Origin: an uncultured bacterium | Lineage (GTDB): Bacteria; Cyanobacteriota; Vampirovibrionia; Gastranaerophilales; Gastranaerophilaceae | NCBI GenBank assembly: GCA_946636615.1 | Contig: CAMPBE010000006.1 | Span: 1-53,570, forward strand | DNA: 53,570 bases | Direction of reading: 5' to 3' | Part shown: piece by piece, positions 42,798 through 51,527 of the stretch | How positions within the stretch are numbered: position 1 is the stretch's first letter | Layout: each line of letters starts with the position of its first letter | Made by a program: the position numbers and the translations under genes | Notes under the pieces: model-generated | What the model was told of the DNA's origin: nothing | Databases searched by the model: none | The model's input: the letters and a program-made list of their open reading frames with translations, nothing else

Positions 42798-43783
42798 TAT
42801 AACCCTAGTCCTATACCTTCTTTGTCGTTACCATTGTCCCCTGAGCCTACGTTTTTAATAACCGTTCTTGTATTACCTGTAGCTTCAAAAGCTTTAGGTT
42901 TCATTATCATTTTTATTTTATCGGCAAATATTGTTCTTACTCCCTGAGTTATGCTGGAACGACCTGAAAAGTATATTTCATTTGGCTTACCTTTTGCGTT
43001 TGGAAATACGGAAATCTTAGGACCTGTAGCATAATAATCCTGATACCAAACTTGGACATTTCCGGATGCATTAAATACATCTTTATTCTGAGCATATTCT
43101 TGTCTGTTTGATTTTAATACAAGTTTTGTACCATCATCCATTATTACATTTGATGTTGTATTTCCGTTTGCAGTTACAACATTTGTGGATGCATTATAAT
43201 AAAATCTGTCGGCAAATGATTCATTACCTTCTTGTTCTTTTATTCGTGCATTTCCTATTAATTCCAAATCTTTTAAATCACCGTTTTTGTCGGTTTTTAT
43301 TATAGCTTTATTAGAAAAAGTTTCCAAATCTTTATATGTAATTGTAACAGCACCATCAGCAACCATTACTCCTGATTTTGTGTCGTATTCTTGTTCATTA
43401 GAGTTTATAACTATTATAGGAATTTTTCCGTCGAAAACGATAGATTGCGTGTCACCTTCAGCTTTAACAACTTTTGTTATTAAAGATAATTTTAAAATAT
43501 TAGCTTTAACCTCACGTTTCTTATTTTTTTTGATTTCAAAAGCATATGGTTTGTCATAAAATGTTGCTGTATCAAGCTTGTCTCCTCCTTTGATGCTAAC
43601 ATCAGCCGAATCGCCCACAACTTTCATATCATCAACTGTAACTTTAACGTCACCGTCAAATTTAATCTTGTTTTCATCTTCAGAGTAGCTCTGTGTTTTT
43701 GATTCAATAACCAAATCAGAAGCTTGTACATATATTCCTGCGGCAAATAGCGCTATTACTAAAGCTAAAAATATCTTTTTCAC
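42797..43783 (-). CDS. LptA/OstA-like periplasmic LPS transport protein
   Basis: A 328-residue protein with a signal peptide (MKKIFLALVIALFAAGIYVQ) and repeated beta-jellyroll segments of the LptA/OstA-like type: LVIESKTQSYSEDENKIKFD, DGKIPIIVINSNEQEYDTKS, GVMVADGAVTITYKDLETFS and LKSNRQEYAQNKDVFNASGN. LptA bridges the inner- and outer-membrane LPS machines in the periplasm. Adjacent lptC (4-base ATGA overlap) supports the role. It is nearly twice the length of E. coli LptA, so it probably holds more repeats and may span a wider periplasm. LptB, LptF, LptG and LptD are not in the window. Confidence 0.85.
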   Translation of the reverse strand: MKKIFLALVIALFAAGIYVQASDLVIESKTQSYSEDENKIKFDGDVKVTVDDMKVVGDSADVSIKGGDKLDTATFYDKPYAFEIKKNKKREVKANILKLSLITKVVKAEGDTQSIVFDGKIPIIVINSNEQEYDTKSGVMVADGAVTITYKDLETFSNKAIIKTDKNGDLKDLELIGNARIKEQEGNESFADRFYYNASTNVVTANGNTTSNVIMDDGTKLVLKSNRQEYAQNKDVFNASGNVQVWYQDYYATGPKISVFPNAKGKPNEIYFSGRSSITQGVRTIFADKIKMIMKPKAFEATGNTRTVIKNVGSGDNGNDKEGIGLGL

Positions 43784-44397
43784 TTTTTCTCCTCGTATAT
43801 TTTTGATACAACTTGACCTTTAAGTTTAAATTTATTGTAATCTGGACTTATTTCCATTTCTTCAGCAGTCGCAATAAATTCTTTATTTCTTGAAACTTTG
43901 ACGTTTCCTTTTACTTTTATAGGTAAATCTGTGCCTGACCATTCTACTCTGTTGGCTTTTAATGTAGTGAGATCTTTCATAACAATAAATGTATCTTCAT
44001 AAAGAATTATTTGTTCTTTATTTTCATTGTATGTACCTTTAGAAGATTCAAAACTCATTGAGACTTCATTATTTTCATCATAAAAATTACCTATAACATT
44101 ATCTAACATAGCAATTCCGTTTTTGCTATCATAGTTACCGCTTTCGCCATAGATTTCCCAATATTTTTTATCATCTTTTGTTTCTGTTAGAATAATGCCG
44201 TGTATAAGGGCTTCCTGATGATTTTGATCTGTTTGTAGTTTATTTCTGTTAAAATTATGTGTAATTACACTTGCTGATATAAAAGCCCAAAGTAGCAATA
44301 AAAACATAAAAACAAACGCCCAAAGGTATGCTCTGCGTTTTCTGTCAATACTAAAATATTTTGTTTTTACTTTGTCAAAAATGCTCTTATAATCCAT
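43780..44397 (-). CDS. lptC: LPS export protein LptC
   Basis: A 205-residue protein with one N-terminal membrane anchor (residues about 25-44, LWAFVFMFLLLLWAFISASV) and a periplasmic beta-jellyroll: LIHGIILTETKDDKKYWEIY, then AMLDNVIGNFYDENN and LTTLKANRVEWSGTDLPIKV. This is the LptC/YrbK pattern. LptC receives LPS from LptB2FG and hands it to LptA. It heads the chain lptC, lptA-like, TPR, dprA, topA, aroE, in which every junction overlaps or touches. LPS export shows a Gram-negative cell. Confidence 0.87.
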   Translation of the reverse strand: MDYKSIFDKVKTKYFSIDRKRRAYLWAFVFMFLLLLWAFISASVITHNFNRNKLQTDQNHQEALIHGIILTETKDDKKYWEIYGESGNYDSKNGIAMLDNVIGNFYDENNEVSMSFESSKGTYNENKEQIILYEDTFIVMKDLTTLKANRVEWSGTDLPIKVKGNVKVSRNKEFIATAEEMEISPDYNKFKLKGQVVSKIYEEKK

Positions 44398-44455
44398 ATA
44401 TTAGATTTTAGCATAAAAAATTTTATAAGGTAGTTTTTTTAATTTATATGAATAA

Positions 44456-44484
44456 AAGGACCGATTAACAATTAATCGGTCCTT
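44456..44484 (-). terminator. Terminator of the accB-accC unit
   Basis: AAGGACCGATTAA (44456-44468) pairs perfectly with TTAATCGGTCCTT (44472-44484) around a 3-base loop. It begins 4 bases past the accC stop and is followed by A/T-rich sequence on the minus strand. Confidence 0.8.
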
Positions 44485-44488
44485 AAAA

Positions 44489-45844
44489 TTATTTATCTCT
44501 GCCTGTTCTTTTGTAGAAATCTTCTATAAATCCGGTGTTAAAATTGCCGCTCATAAACACAGGATCTTCAATGATTTCCTGATGGAAAGGCAGTGTTGTT
44601 TCAACTCCGGTGATTACATACTCTTTTAGTGCTCTATACATTCTTCTTCGAGCTTCATTTCTTGTTCTGCCCCAGCAGATTAATTTTCCTATCATACTGT
44701 CATAGTATGGTGGAATTTTGTAATCTTGGTATGCGTGAGAATCAACTCTTACTCCAAAACCGCCTGGGGTTACATAACCTGTGATTTGTCCAGGATTTGG
44801 CATAAAATCTTTGGCAGGATTTTCTGCGTTAATACGGCATTCGATTGCGTGACCTCTCAAAATTATATCGTCCTGAGTAAAGTCTAATTTTTCACCTGCA
44901 GCTACCATAATTTGTTCTCTAACCAAGTCTATGTTAGAAATCATTTCTGTTACGCAATGTTCAACCTGAATTCTTGTGTTCATTTCCATAAAATACCATT
45001 TACCATCATGGTCTAGCAGAAATTCACAAGTTCCTGCGCCTTCATAATTTATTGCTTTAGCAGCTCTGACAGCCGCAGCACCCATTTCTTTTCTTGTTTC
45101 TTCGTCTATTGCAGGAGATGGAGCTTCTTCAAGCAATTTTTGATGTCGTCTTTGGATTGAACAGTCTCTTTCACCTAAATGGACAACATTTCCATAACTG
45201 TCACCAAGTATTTGAACTTCAATATGACGAGGATTTTCCAAAAATTTTTCTGCATAAATATCAGGATTTCCAAAGAAATTTTGGGCTTCAGATTGGCAAA
45301 GGCTCATATTAGTTTCGACCTCATCATCTGAACGAACAATTCTCATACCTTTTCCGCCGCCGCCTGCTGTAGCTTTAAGAATAATTGGGTAACCTGCTTT
45401 TTTGGCAAACTCCTTAACTTCTTCCGGAGTTTTTAATATTCCCGTACCTGGAGTAACCGGAACGTTATTTTCAATCATTGTTTTACGAGCAGTAGCTTTG
45501 TCACCCATTTTATGCATAGCTTCAGCTGTCGGACCGATAAATTTGATGCCATGTTTGTCGCAAATTTCAACAAAATCAGCTCTTTCTGACATAAATCCGT
45601 AACCCGGATGTATCGCATCAGCTCCTGAAACTATTGCTGCAGAAATTATTGCAGGGATACTCAAATAACTTTTTGAACTTTGAGCAGGTCCTATACAATA
45701 TGCTTCTGTTGCTAATCTGACATGAAGAGAGTTTGCATCTGCTTGTGAATATATTGCAACTGTCGGAATTCCAAGTTCCCTGCAAGCTCTAATAATTCTT
45801 ACCGCAATCTCCCCGCGGTTTGCTATTAATACTTTTCTAAACAT
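44489..45844 (-). CDS. accC: Acetyl-CoA carboxylase biotin carboxylase subunit
   Basis: AccC carboxylates biotin on BCCP with ATP and bicarbonate, the first step of malonyl-CoA and fatty acid synthesis. The 451-residue ATP-grasp enzyme has the N-terminal [33 protein letters not shown], the ATP loop [14 protein letters not shown], the [19 protein letters not shown] segment, and [15 protein letters not shown] with catalytic residues. It is full length. accB lies 67 bases upstream on the same strand, as in most bacteria. Confidence 0.97.
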   Translation of the reverse strand: MFRKVLIANRGEIAVRIIRACRELGIPTVAIYSQADANSLHVRLATEAYCIGPAQSSKSYLSIPAIISAAIVSGADAIHPGYGFMSERADFVEICDKHGIKFIGPTAEAMHKMGDKATARKTMIENNVPVTPGTGILKTPEEVKEFAKKAGYPIILKATAGGGGKGMRIVRSDDEVETNMSLCQSEAQNFFGNPDIYAEKFLENPRHIEVQILGDSYGNVVHLGERDCSIQRRHQKLLEEAPSPAIDEETRKEMGAAAVRAAKAINYEGAGTCEFLLDHDGKWYFMEMNTRIQVEHCVTEMISNIDLVREQIMVAAGEKLDFTQDDIILRGHAIECRINAENPAKDFMPNPGQITGYVTPGGFGVRVDSHAYQDYKIPPYYDSMIGKLICWGRTRNEARRRMYRALKEYVITGVETTLPFHQEIIEDPVFMSGNFNTGFIEDFYKRTGRDK

Positions 45845-45911
45845 TATTTTTTAACTCCGTTGAATGGCTTATAGTTGATAAATTTTTATATTAAGCTATT
45901 CAACCCATCAA

Positions 45912-46358
45912 CTATTCAACATACATCAATACTTGGCCAAATTCTACAGGTTGACCGTCTGAAACACATATTTCAACAATTTTACCTGAAAATTCAGATT
46001 CAATTTCATTCATAAGTTTCATTGCTTCAACTATACAAACTACATCGCCTTCTTTAACAGTTTGACCAACTTTAACAAACGGCTCAGCGTCAGGTGATGG
46101 AGCTGAGTAGAATGTTCCAACCATTGGTGAAGTTAAAGGCTTTCCTTTTTTTGCAGGTTCAGCTGCTGTTGCTTTTTCAGTTGAAGTTGCGGGTGCAGCC
46201 TGCTGAACAACAGGAGCAGCTACAGGGGTAGCTGTTACACCTAATACTTCTTTTCTTAATGTTATAGCTTGTTCGCCATCTTCAAGAGAAATTTCTGTTA
46301 AAGAATTATCTGACAAAACTTTAGCTAATTTTTCAACATAATCTATATCAAATTTCAT
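45912..46358 (-). CDS. accB: Biotin carboxyl carrier protein
   Basis: AccB carries biotin on the Lys in [10 protein letters not shown], which is found near residue 114 of 148. The protein has the usual pattern: a short N-terminal domain of 40 residues, an Ala/Pro/Thr-rich flexible linker (about residues 40-70), and a C-terminal biotinyl domain starting [20 protein letters not shown]. It lies upstream of accC as one transcription unit. Biotin supply would come from BioY and a BirA ligase not seen here. Confidence 0.96.
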   Translation of the reverse strand: MKFDIDYVEKLAKVLSDNSLTEISLEDGEQAITLRKEVLGVTATPVAAPVVQQAAPATSTEKATAAEPAKKGKPLTSPMVGTFYSAPSPDAEPFVKVGQTVKEGDVVCIVEAMKLMNEIESEFSGKIVEICVSDGQPVEFGQVLMYVE

Positions 46359-46372
46359 ATTATATTCTTTCT

Positions 46373-46439
46373 GTCATTCTTCTTTCATGTATAAAGATTC
46401 TTCGTAATGCTAAGAATGACATTAAGCCGAAGAATCTTT
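46373..46439. repeat. Dispersed palindromic repeat copy
   Basis: GTCATTCTT (46373-46381) and AAGAATGAC (46412-46420) form the ends, with AAGATTCTTCG inside and GAAGAATCTT at 46429 onwards, the same layout as the 8596 copy. It fills the gap between efp and accB. Confidence 0.8.
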
Positions 46440-46445
46440 TAAATT

Positions 46446-47003
46446 TTATGCTCTATCAAGATATTCGTTAGTTCTTGTGTCAACTCTAATTTTATCTCCG
46501 TTAGAAATGAAGAAAGGAACGTTGACAACTGCACCTGTTTCTAATGTTGCGGGCTTTGTTCCGCCTTGAGCGGTATTACCCTTTTCAGAAGGAGGTGTGT
46601 CTGTAACTTCAAGAATAACGTGTGCAGGTAAATCTACACCGATAATTCTTGCATCATGCATCAAAACTTGAACAATCATATTTTCTTTCAAATATTTGAT
46701 ACCATCTCCGATTTGATCTTCTGTTAGTTGTAATTGTTCATAAGTTTCGTTATCCATCATAACATATTCTTTACCTTCTTTGTAAAGGTATTGCATTTCA
46801 CGTCTGTCAAGCATTGCTTTTGCAACTTTTTCGCCTGCACGGAATGTTTTTTCAACAACCTGTCCTGTTTCAACATTTTTTAATTTTGACCTTACAAACG
46901 CAGCACCTTTACCAGGTTTAACGTGTAAAAATTCAACAACAGACCATAAACCGTTGTCTAATTGAAGCGTTAAGCCTGTTTTTAAATCATTTACTGAAAT
47001 CAT
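46446..47003 (-). CDS. efp: Elongation factor P
   Basis: EF-P frees ribosomes stalled at proline runs. The 185-residue protein has domain 1 with [17 protein letters not shown], where Lys32 is the modification site, then the OB domains ([20 protein letters not shown], ending [12 protein letters not shown]). All is typical and full length. GGGGAAAAAT precedes the ATG. The tip sequence PGKGAAF fits Lys-modified EF-P, although no epmA or epmB gene is near. Confidence 0.97.
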   Translation of the reverse strand: MISVNDLKTGLTLQLDNGLWSVVEFLHVKPGKGAAFVRSKLKNVETGQVVEKTFRAGEKVAKAMLDRREMQYLYKEGKEYVMMDNETYEQLQLTEDQIGDGIKYLKENMIVQVLMHDARIIGVDLPAHVILEVTDTPPSEKGNTAQGGTKPATLETGAVVNVPFFISNGDKIRVDTRTNEYLDRA

Positions 47004-47209
47004 ATTTTTCCCCTTTTTAATAAGTATATTCTATTTTGTTTTGATAATAACACAAACATATTAAACTACAAAAAAATGTTACAATTTTCAATTTGTGTTG
47101 CTTTACAATTTTGTTATGTTAACAAATGTAACAAAAATTACACATTTTGAAATCGAGCATTTTGAAAATTTTTTATATATGTACGAGAGCTAAAAAGAGG
47201 ACGAGAGAT

Positions 47210-47599
47210 ATGGCAATTTCAAATTTACATGAAACATTGTTAATGTACACAAGACGTAAAGCTTTGATTAATGATCAATTGTCAACAACAATGATGGATA
47301 TGCTTAATTCTTCAAAGCGAACAGCTGAAGAACAGGCAAAATATAATGAAGAAGTTAGCGGCGTATATTATAATTATTACGAAAATGATCCTGACACATA
47401 TGAATTGTTAACAGAACAGCTTGAACAAGAACATGAGTTGGCTTTGGCGAATTTGAATTCTTGGGAACAAGAATTGGAACTAGAAAAAAACAATCTTGAA
47501 ACTCAGCTAAATGAAATTAACACATTTGAAGCGACTTGGACAAAGCTTTTACAAACAAATATAAAGAGCGATTTTTCATACGGCGGAGTTCAGCAATAA
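47210..47599 (+). CDS. Hypothetical coiled-coil protein (129 aa)
   Basis: I do not recognise this protein. It starts MAISNLHETLLMYTRRKALI and has a long amphipathic Glu/Leu/Asn-rich helix from about residue 65 to 115 that looks like a coiled coil (LEQEHELALANLNSWEQELE). I chose the ATG at 47210 because AGAGGACGAGAG is well placed; an upstream ATG adds 21 residues but lacks a ribosome site. It could be a chaperone-like or structural protein. A terminator follows directly. Confidence 0.7.
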   Translation: MAISNLHETLLMYTRRKALINDQLSTTMMDMLNSSKRTAEEQAKYNEEVSGVYYNYYENDPDTYELLTEQLEQEHELALANLNSWEQELELEKNNLETQLNEINTFEATWTKLLQTNIKSDFSYGGVQQ

Positions 47600-47612
47600 G
47601 ATATTTAAAAAG

Positions 47613-47635
47613 GGCGGTTATAAACCGCCTTTTTT
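47613..47635 (+). terminator. Intrinsic terminator
   Basis: GGCGGTT (47613-47619) pairs with AACCGCC (47623-47629) around a 3-base loop, followed by six T. It ends 17 bases before the next start codon, so the next gene needs its own promoter. Confidence 0.85.
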
Positions 47636-47651
47636 ATTGTATTATATTAAT

Positions 47652-48617
47652 ATGTTAGATTCAGGTGAAAAATTAGGAGCATTTATTGTACCAACAGGTG
47701 TTGGTGCTAATATTGGCGGATTTGCAGGGGATGCTTCTTCTTATGCAAGAAAGTTTGCAAAGAAGACAAAACTTATTGTGAATCCTAATGTTGTAAATGC
47801 TGGCGGCTTTTCAGGAATTACGGATAATATGCTTTATGTAGAGGGATATTCTCTGGATGAATTTTTTAAAGGAAATTTAAATCTTGTTCCGTCATGTCAA
47901 AATAAAATAGGTATTGTGTTTGATAAGGCAATTCCAAAGGATGTGTTAAATGTACATATCAATACAATGAATGCCGTAAAATGTGTATATGGAATTGACA
48001 TATTCGGATATGAAGTTACAAAAGAAGATGTTGGTGTGGAATTTGAGCTAGAAAAGAGCGGAATTTCAACAGGGAGCGTAAAAAATCCTAAAACGCTGCT
48101 GGAAGCTTCTAAAAATTTGCTAAAAAAAGGGTGTAATGCCATAGCTGTTGTTTGCTTATTTGATGATGCAGAGGAATTAAATGTTGGTTATTCTGAAGGT
48201 GTAGGAACGGATCCTGTAGGTGGTGTTGAGGCAATTATTTCACATTATATTTCAAAGGAATTAAAAGTCCCTTGTGCACATTCACCTGCGTTTGAGGATT
48301 ATCAAATATCTTCTGAACTTGTTGATATAAAATCTTCTTCAGAATATATAACACCTACATTTTTGCCTTGTATATTGTTAGGATTAAGTGAGGCTCCGCA
48401 ATTCTCAACGACAAACGGTATAAGCGTTAACAATCTTGATTATCTTGTTATGCCATATGATTCTCTTGGCTCAACTCCTGTATTTGAGGCATTGAAAAGA
48501 GGCATTAAAGTATATGCAATAAAAGAAAATAAGACTGCTCTTAATGTTTATCCTGAGCTTATCAGTAAAAATATAATTTCTGTATCTACTTATGATGAAT
48601 GTTTAAAACTTTTGTAA
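47652..48617 (+). CDS. DUF3326 family protein
   Basis: A 321-residue protein of the DUF3326 family, which is mainly known from cyanobacteria and plants; its function is not established. Signatures are GAFIVPTGVGANIGGFAGDA at the start, NPNVVNAGGFSG, NAIAVVCLFDDAEE, GVGTDPVGGVEAIISHYISK and PCAHSPAFED. I chose the ATG at 47652; a TTG five codons upstream is inside the previous terminator's tail. The start has no ribosome site but a TATTATATTA stretch directly ahead, which suggests a leaderless transcript. No partner is evident. Confidence 0.85.
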   Translation: MLDSGEKLGAFIVPTGVGANIGGFAGDASSYARKFAKKTKLIVNPNVVNAGGFSGITDNMLYVEGYSLDEFFKGNLNLVPSCQNKIGIVFDKAIPKDVLNVHINTMNAVKCVYGIDIFGYEVTKEDVGVEFELEKSGISTGSVKNPKTLLEASKNLLKKGCNAIAVVCLFDDAEELNVGYSEGVGTDPVGGVEAIISHYISKELKVPCAHSPAFEDYQISSELVDIKSSSEYITPTFLPCILLGLSEAPQFSTTNGISVNNLDYLVMPYDSLGSTPVFEALKRGIKVYAIKENKTALNVYPELISKNIISVSTYDECLKLL

Positions 48618-48714
48618 ACATTTTTTAAATTTATTTATATTTTGCTAAAGTTTTCCATAAATATGCCGTATTAACTGATATGGTATTTTAAATTTGGTAG
48701 AAAGGTATATTGAA

Positions 48715-50700
48715 ATGGTAGATGGAATTAGAAAAGTTCAAGCTCAACAATTTAGTACAACAGGCATGAAGCTGTCTGAAATTAAAGAGAATAATGAACT
48801 GTTGTTCAATTATTTTAAGAGTGCAGGATACAAAGAAGATGCTATAATTTATTCTTCTGATGTTGAAAGAATAACGGATGAGTTTGATGCAAATCATGAT
48901 GGTAAACTTTCCCAAAAAGAGCTCAAAAAAATGTTGGGCGATGATAATAATGCATCAAGAAAAGAACGTAGGGCTGTAAGACAATCTTTGGAAACAGTAA
49001 AACAAAATGACCTTTCAACCAGTGAGGAATTACTGCCGGAACAAGTTGACGAATCTTCAACCAATTACAGAAATAGCAAAGGAGAATTAGTATATAAAGA
49101 AATAACTAATGAATCGGGCTTTGAAAAAATATATCCGTTAAACGGAAGTGATATAAAAATTGCCAAAAGAGAAAGTTCAGAAAATGGCGTATTAACAACA
49201 ACCGAGTATCTTGATGGCGAAGTAACTATGCCCTCAAAAAAAACAATTAATAATAACGGTGACGTTACTACGACTGAATATAAATATGATGGCTCGAGAT
49301 TGCATACATCAGAGGAAGTTCATGGCAATGATATTACATTCAAAAAATATCGAAACGGAAGTGACGGATCTCCTGAACCTACTCTTGTTATGGAGTATAA
49401 AAAAGGTTCTCAAGATCAATTTAAATCTTATGAAAATAAATTTGATGCTGATGGTAATAGGACAGGTGTTGTTATAGAAAACACCGGAGCGTATGTGAAA
49501 GACAATCAAGGAGTGTTAAAAGAAGAAATTACTTTGACTCCGGAAGGTTCAAATATTACTTCTGAACAAGTAAATTTAATTCCCCAAAACCTAATTCAAT
49601 CTAAAACTGTAACTATTCAAAAAGATAATAATAAGGAAGAAGTGCAGCATTTTAAAAACTTTGATGGAATACTACACAGAATAGAAAAAGCTGAAGACGG
49701 AACAGAGTATTTGACTGTAAAAATGCCTCAAGGATGGTCTGTAGAAAAATTAGCAACAGAATTTGGAGTTAAAAAAGAAGATTTATTGGCTGCAAATAAA
49801 GCTGCAGACGGAAGTGACAGATATTTAACAAATTCAAAAGGTGTACAGTATTTCTTAGTTGATCAGAGTGTAAGAATTAATAATCCTGCAAAATTGTCAG
49901 GAGAATTATCACAAGACAGATACTTGTATGGAGAAGATATAAGTGCAGCATTGCCTAAGGTAAAACATTCATCCGGACAAAGGGTTCCGGATCATGCTGT
50001 TCCAAAGACAGGAAAAATTAAGTCTGCAAATGGTGTAGAAATTCCGGCAAATATGGAATTAGCTAGGAATAATGACGGGTCTTTTACAGGAAAAGTTGAA
50101 ATAAAATCAACTGTAGTTACATACAATTTAGATGCTAATAAAAATGTTGTTAGTAAGACATTGGAAAAAGGCAGTGGACGTAACAAGCAAGTTGCTAAAT
50201 TACAATATAATAGTTCAGGAAAAGTTACTAAAAAAGTAGTTAAAATAGGTAATCAAGGAGTTAAAACCACGACTTATAACTATACAGGAGATATTTTGAC
50301 AAGTTCTGATACTGAAAAAAGACTTGGGGGCGATATCGAAAAAACACATACAACTTATTTTAATAATAGAAAAACAGAACAAGTTACTAAATTTTTTGAT
50401 AATGGAAATAATAATCAAGAAAAAGGTGTTTTAAGGATAAAATATTGGTTAAATGGTAAACCTTCAACAATAATCGATACATATGCTGGAAACACTATAG
50501 AGTCGCATTGTGATGAGCATGGAGTCAAAAGATATGTTCGTATGACAAAGCAGCAATCAAGATATATAGCACAATTTTTCTATGATCAAAAAGGTAACGA
50601 ACTGAATATAGATCCTAAAAAAATTAACGTTATTAGTTATATTGCTAATATTGCCCAAGCTTACAGAGCAAAAAACGATGGAAGTATTCCTATATCATAA
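48715..50700 (+). CDS. EF-hand and LysM-like protein of unknown function (661 aa)
   Basis: The start at 48715 (MVDGIRKVQA) has GAAAGG well placed; a TTG seven codons upstream is less likely. Near residues 60-71 is a canonical EF-hand loop, DANHDGKLSQKE, which should bind Ca2+. Residues about 335-395 resemble a LysM domain (VKMPQGWSVEKLATEFGVKK, EDLLAANKAADG, QSVRINNPAKL), a peptidoglycan-binding fold. Flanking regions are rich in Thr/Asn/Lys beta-repeats (GDVTTTEYKYDG, DGNRTGVV, GNQGVKTTTYNYTG) like those of surface proteins. There is no signal peptide. Its 3' end overlaps the convergent murI by 40 bases. A wall-linked role is inferred. Confidence 0.75.
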   Translation: MVDGIRKVQAQQFSTTGMKLSEIKENNELLFNYFKSAGYKEDAIIYSSDVERITDEFDANHDGKLSQKELKKMLGDDNNASRKERRAVRQSLETVKQNDLSTSEELLPEQVDESSTNYRNSKGELVYKEITNESGFEKIYPLNGSDIKIAKRESSENGVLTTTEYLDGEVTMPSKKTINNNGDVTTTEYKYDGSRLHTSEEVHGNDITFKKYRNGSDGSPEPTLVMEYKKGSQDQFKSYENKFDADGNRTGVVIENTGAYVKDNQGVLKEEITLTPEGSNITSEQVNLIPQNLIQSKTVTIQKDNNKEEVQHFKNFDGILHRIEKAEDGTEYLTVKMPQGWSVEKLATEFGVKKEDLLAANKAADGSDRYLTNSKGVQYFLVDQSVRINNPAKLSGELSQDRYLYGEDISAALPKVKHSSGQRVPDHAVPKTGKIKSANGVEIPANMELARNNDGSFTGKVEIKSTVVTYNLDANKNVVSKTLEKGSGRNKQVAKLQYNSSGKVTKKVVKIGNQGVKTTTYNYTGDILTSSDTEKRLGGDIEKTHTTYFNNRKTEQVTKFFDNGNNNQEKGVLRIKYWLNGKPSTIIDTYAGNTIESHCDEHGVKRYVRMTKQQSRYIAQFFYDQKGNELNIDPKKINVISYIANIAQAYRAKNDGSIPIS

Positions 50701-51527
50701 AACATTTTTGATGCTTCTTTAAAGTTTTGAGGGTCAGAGCTAACATAAAATTTTTCATATTCATGTTCATTATTAAGCAAGTTTCTTTTTGTGAGATCTT
50801 GCTTAATATTTTGTGCAAAAAATACAGACGGGTCTATGAATTTATCCTCCGGTGCAAATTTCTTTAAAACATTCATCAAGTAAGGATAATGTGTGCATGC
50901 CAAAACTATTTTATCAGGGTTGTGTGCCTTCATTTGTTCAATAATTTCTTCTACTTGCAAAATACTTTGCGGGGCATTTATTCGGTGTTCTTCTACAATT
51001 CTGACCCAATTTGGTGCCGCAAGTTCAAAAACTTCCATATTCGGATTATATTTAGCTATTTCTTTTGAATAGGCCATTGAATTTATTGTTGCAGGAGTTG
51101 CGATTACTCCCAATTTATTTACATTTTCAAGTTTGGCAATTGTTGCGCAAACAGATTGTATAATAGGGTATACGATAAAATTATAATTATCTTTTAATGT
51201 TTCATATGTTACGGCAGATGTCGTATTGCAGGCCATAACAACAGCTTTTGCATTGTGTTTTTCGAAAAATTTGAAAATTTTATCTGCAAATTCTAAAAGT
51301 TGGTCTTTTGATTTTTCACCATAAGGCATATTCTTTGTATCACCAAAATAAAGGTAGTTTTCATCTGGTAATAGTCTTTTGACTTTTTCAAATACGGTTA
51401 GCCCGCCGACTCCCGAATCAAAAAAAGCAATCGGTCGTTTGTTAATTATACTTTTTTGAGATTCTTCGCTATGCTCAGAATGACCTAAATCGTTATTTAT
51501 GTTGTTGTAAGTATTTTTGTATTCCAT
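50661..51527 (-). CDS. murI: Glutamate racemase with repeat-derived N-terminus
   Basis: MurI makes D-glutamate for peptidoglycan. Family motifs are FFDSGVGGLTVFEKVKRLLP (with the catalytic region), LYFGDTKNMPYGEKS, VMACNTTSAVTYE with the first catalytic Cys and IVLACTHYPYL with the second. The usual enzyme starts just before the PIxxFDSGVGG motif. Here a 32-residue extension precedes it and contains LGHSEHSEESQKS, which is the translated dispersed palindromic repeat at 51459-51484. No alternative start lies after it in frame, so the repeat must be translated. The start overlaps the amidase stop by 35 bases, so it is coupled to that gene. Confidence 0.94.
   Translation of the reverse strand: MEYKNTYNNINNDLGHSEHSEESQKSIINKRPIAFFDSGVGGLTVFEKVKRLLPDENYLYFGDTKNMPYGEKSKDQLLEFADKIFKFFEKHNAKAVVMACNTTSAVTYETLKDNYNFIVYPIIQSVCATIAKLENVNKLGVIATPATINSMAYSKEIAKYNPNMEVFELAAPNWVRIVEEHRINAPQSILQVEEIIEQMKAHNPDKIVLACTHYPYLMNVLKKFAPEDKFIDPSVFFAQNIKQDLTKRNLLNNEHEYEKFYVSSDPQNFKEASKMFYDIGILPSFFAL
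51459..51484. repeat. Palindromic repeat core inside murI
   Basis: This 26-base stretch matches 8621-8646 with a single mismatch (GCTAT against GCTTT). It lies in the N-terminal coding part of murI and keeps the frame open. It shows insertion of the repeat into a gene start. Confidence 0.85.
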
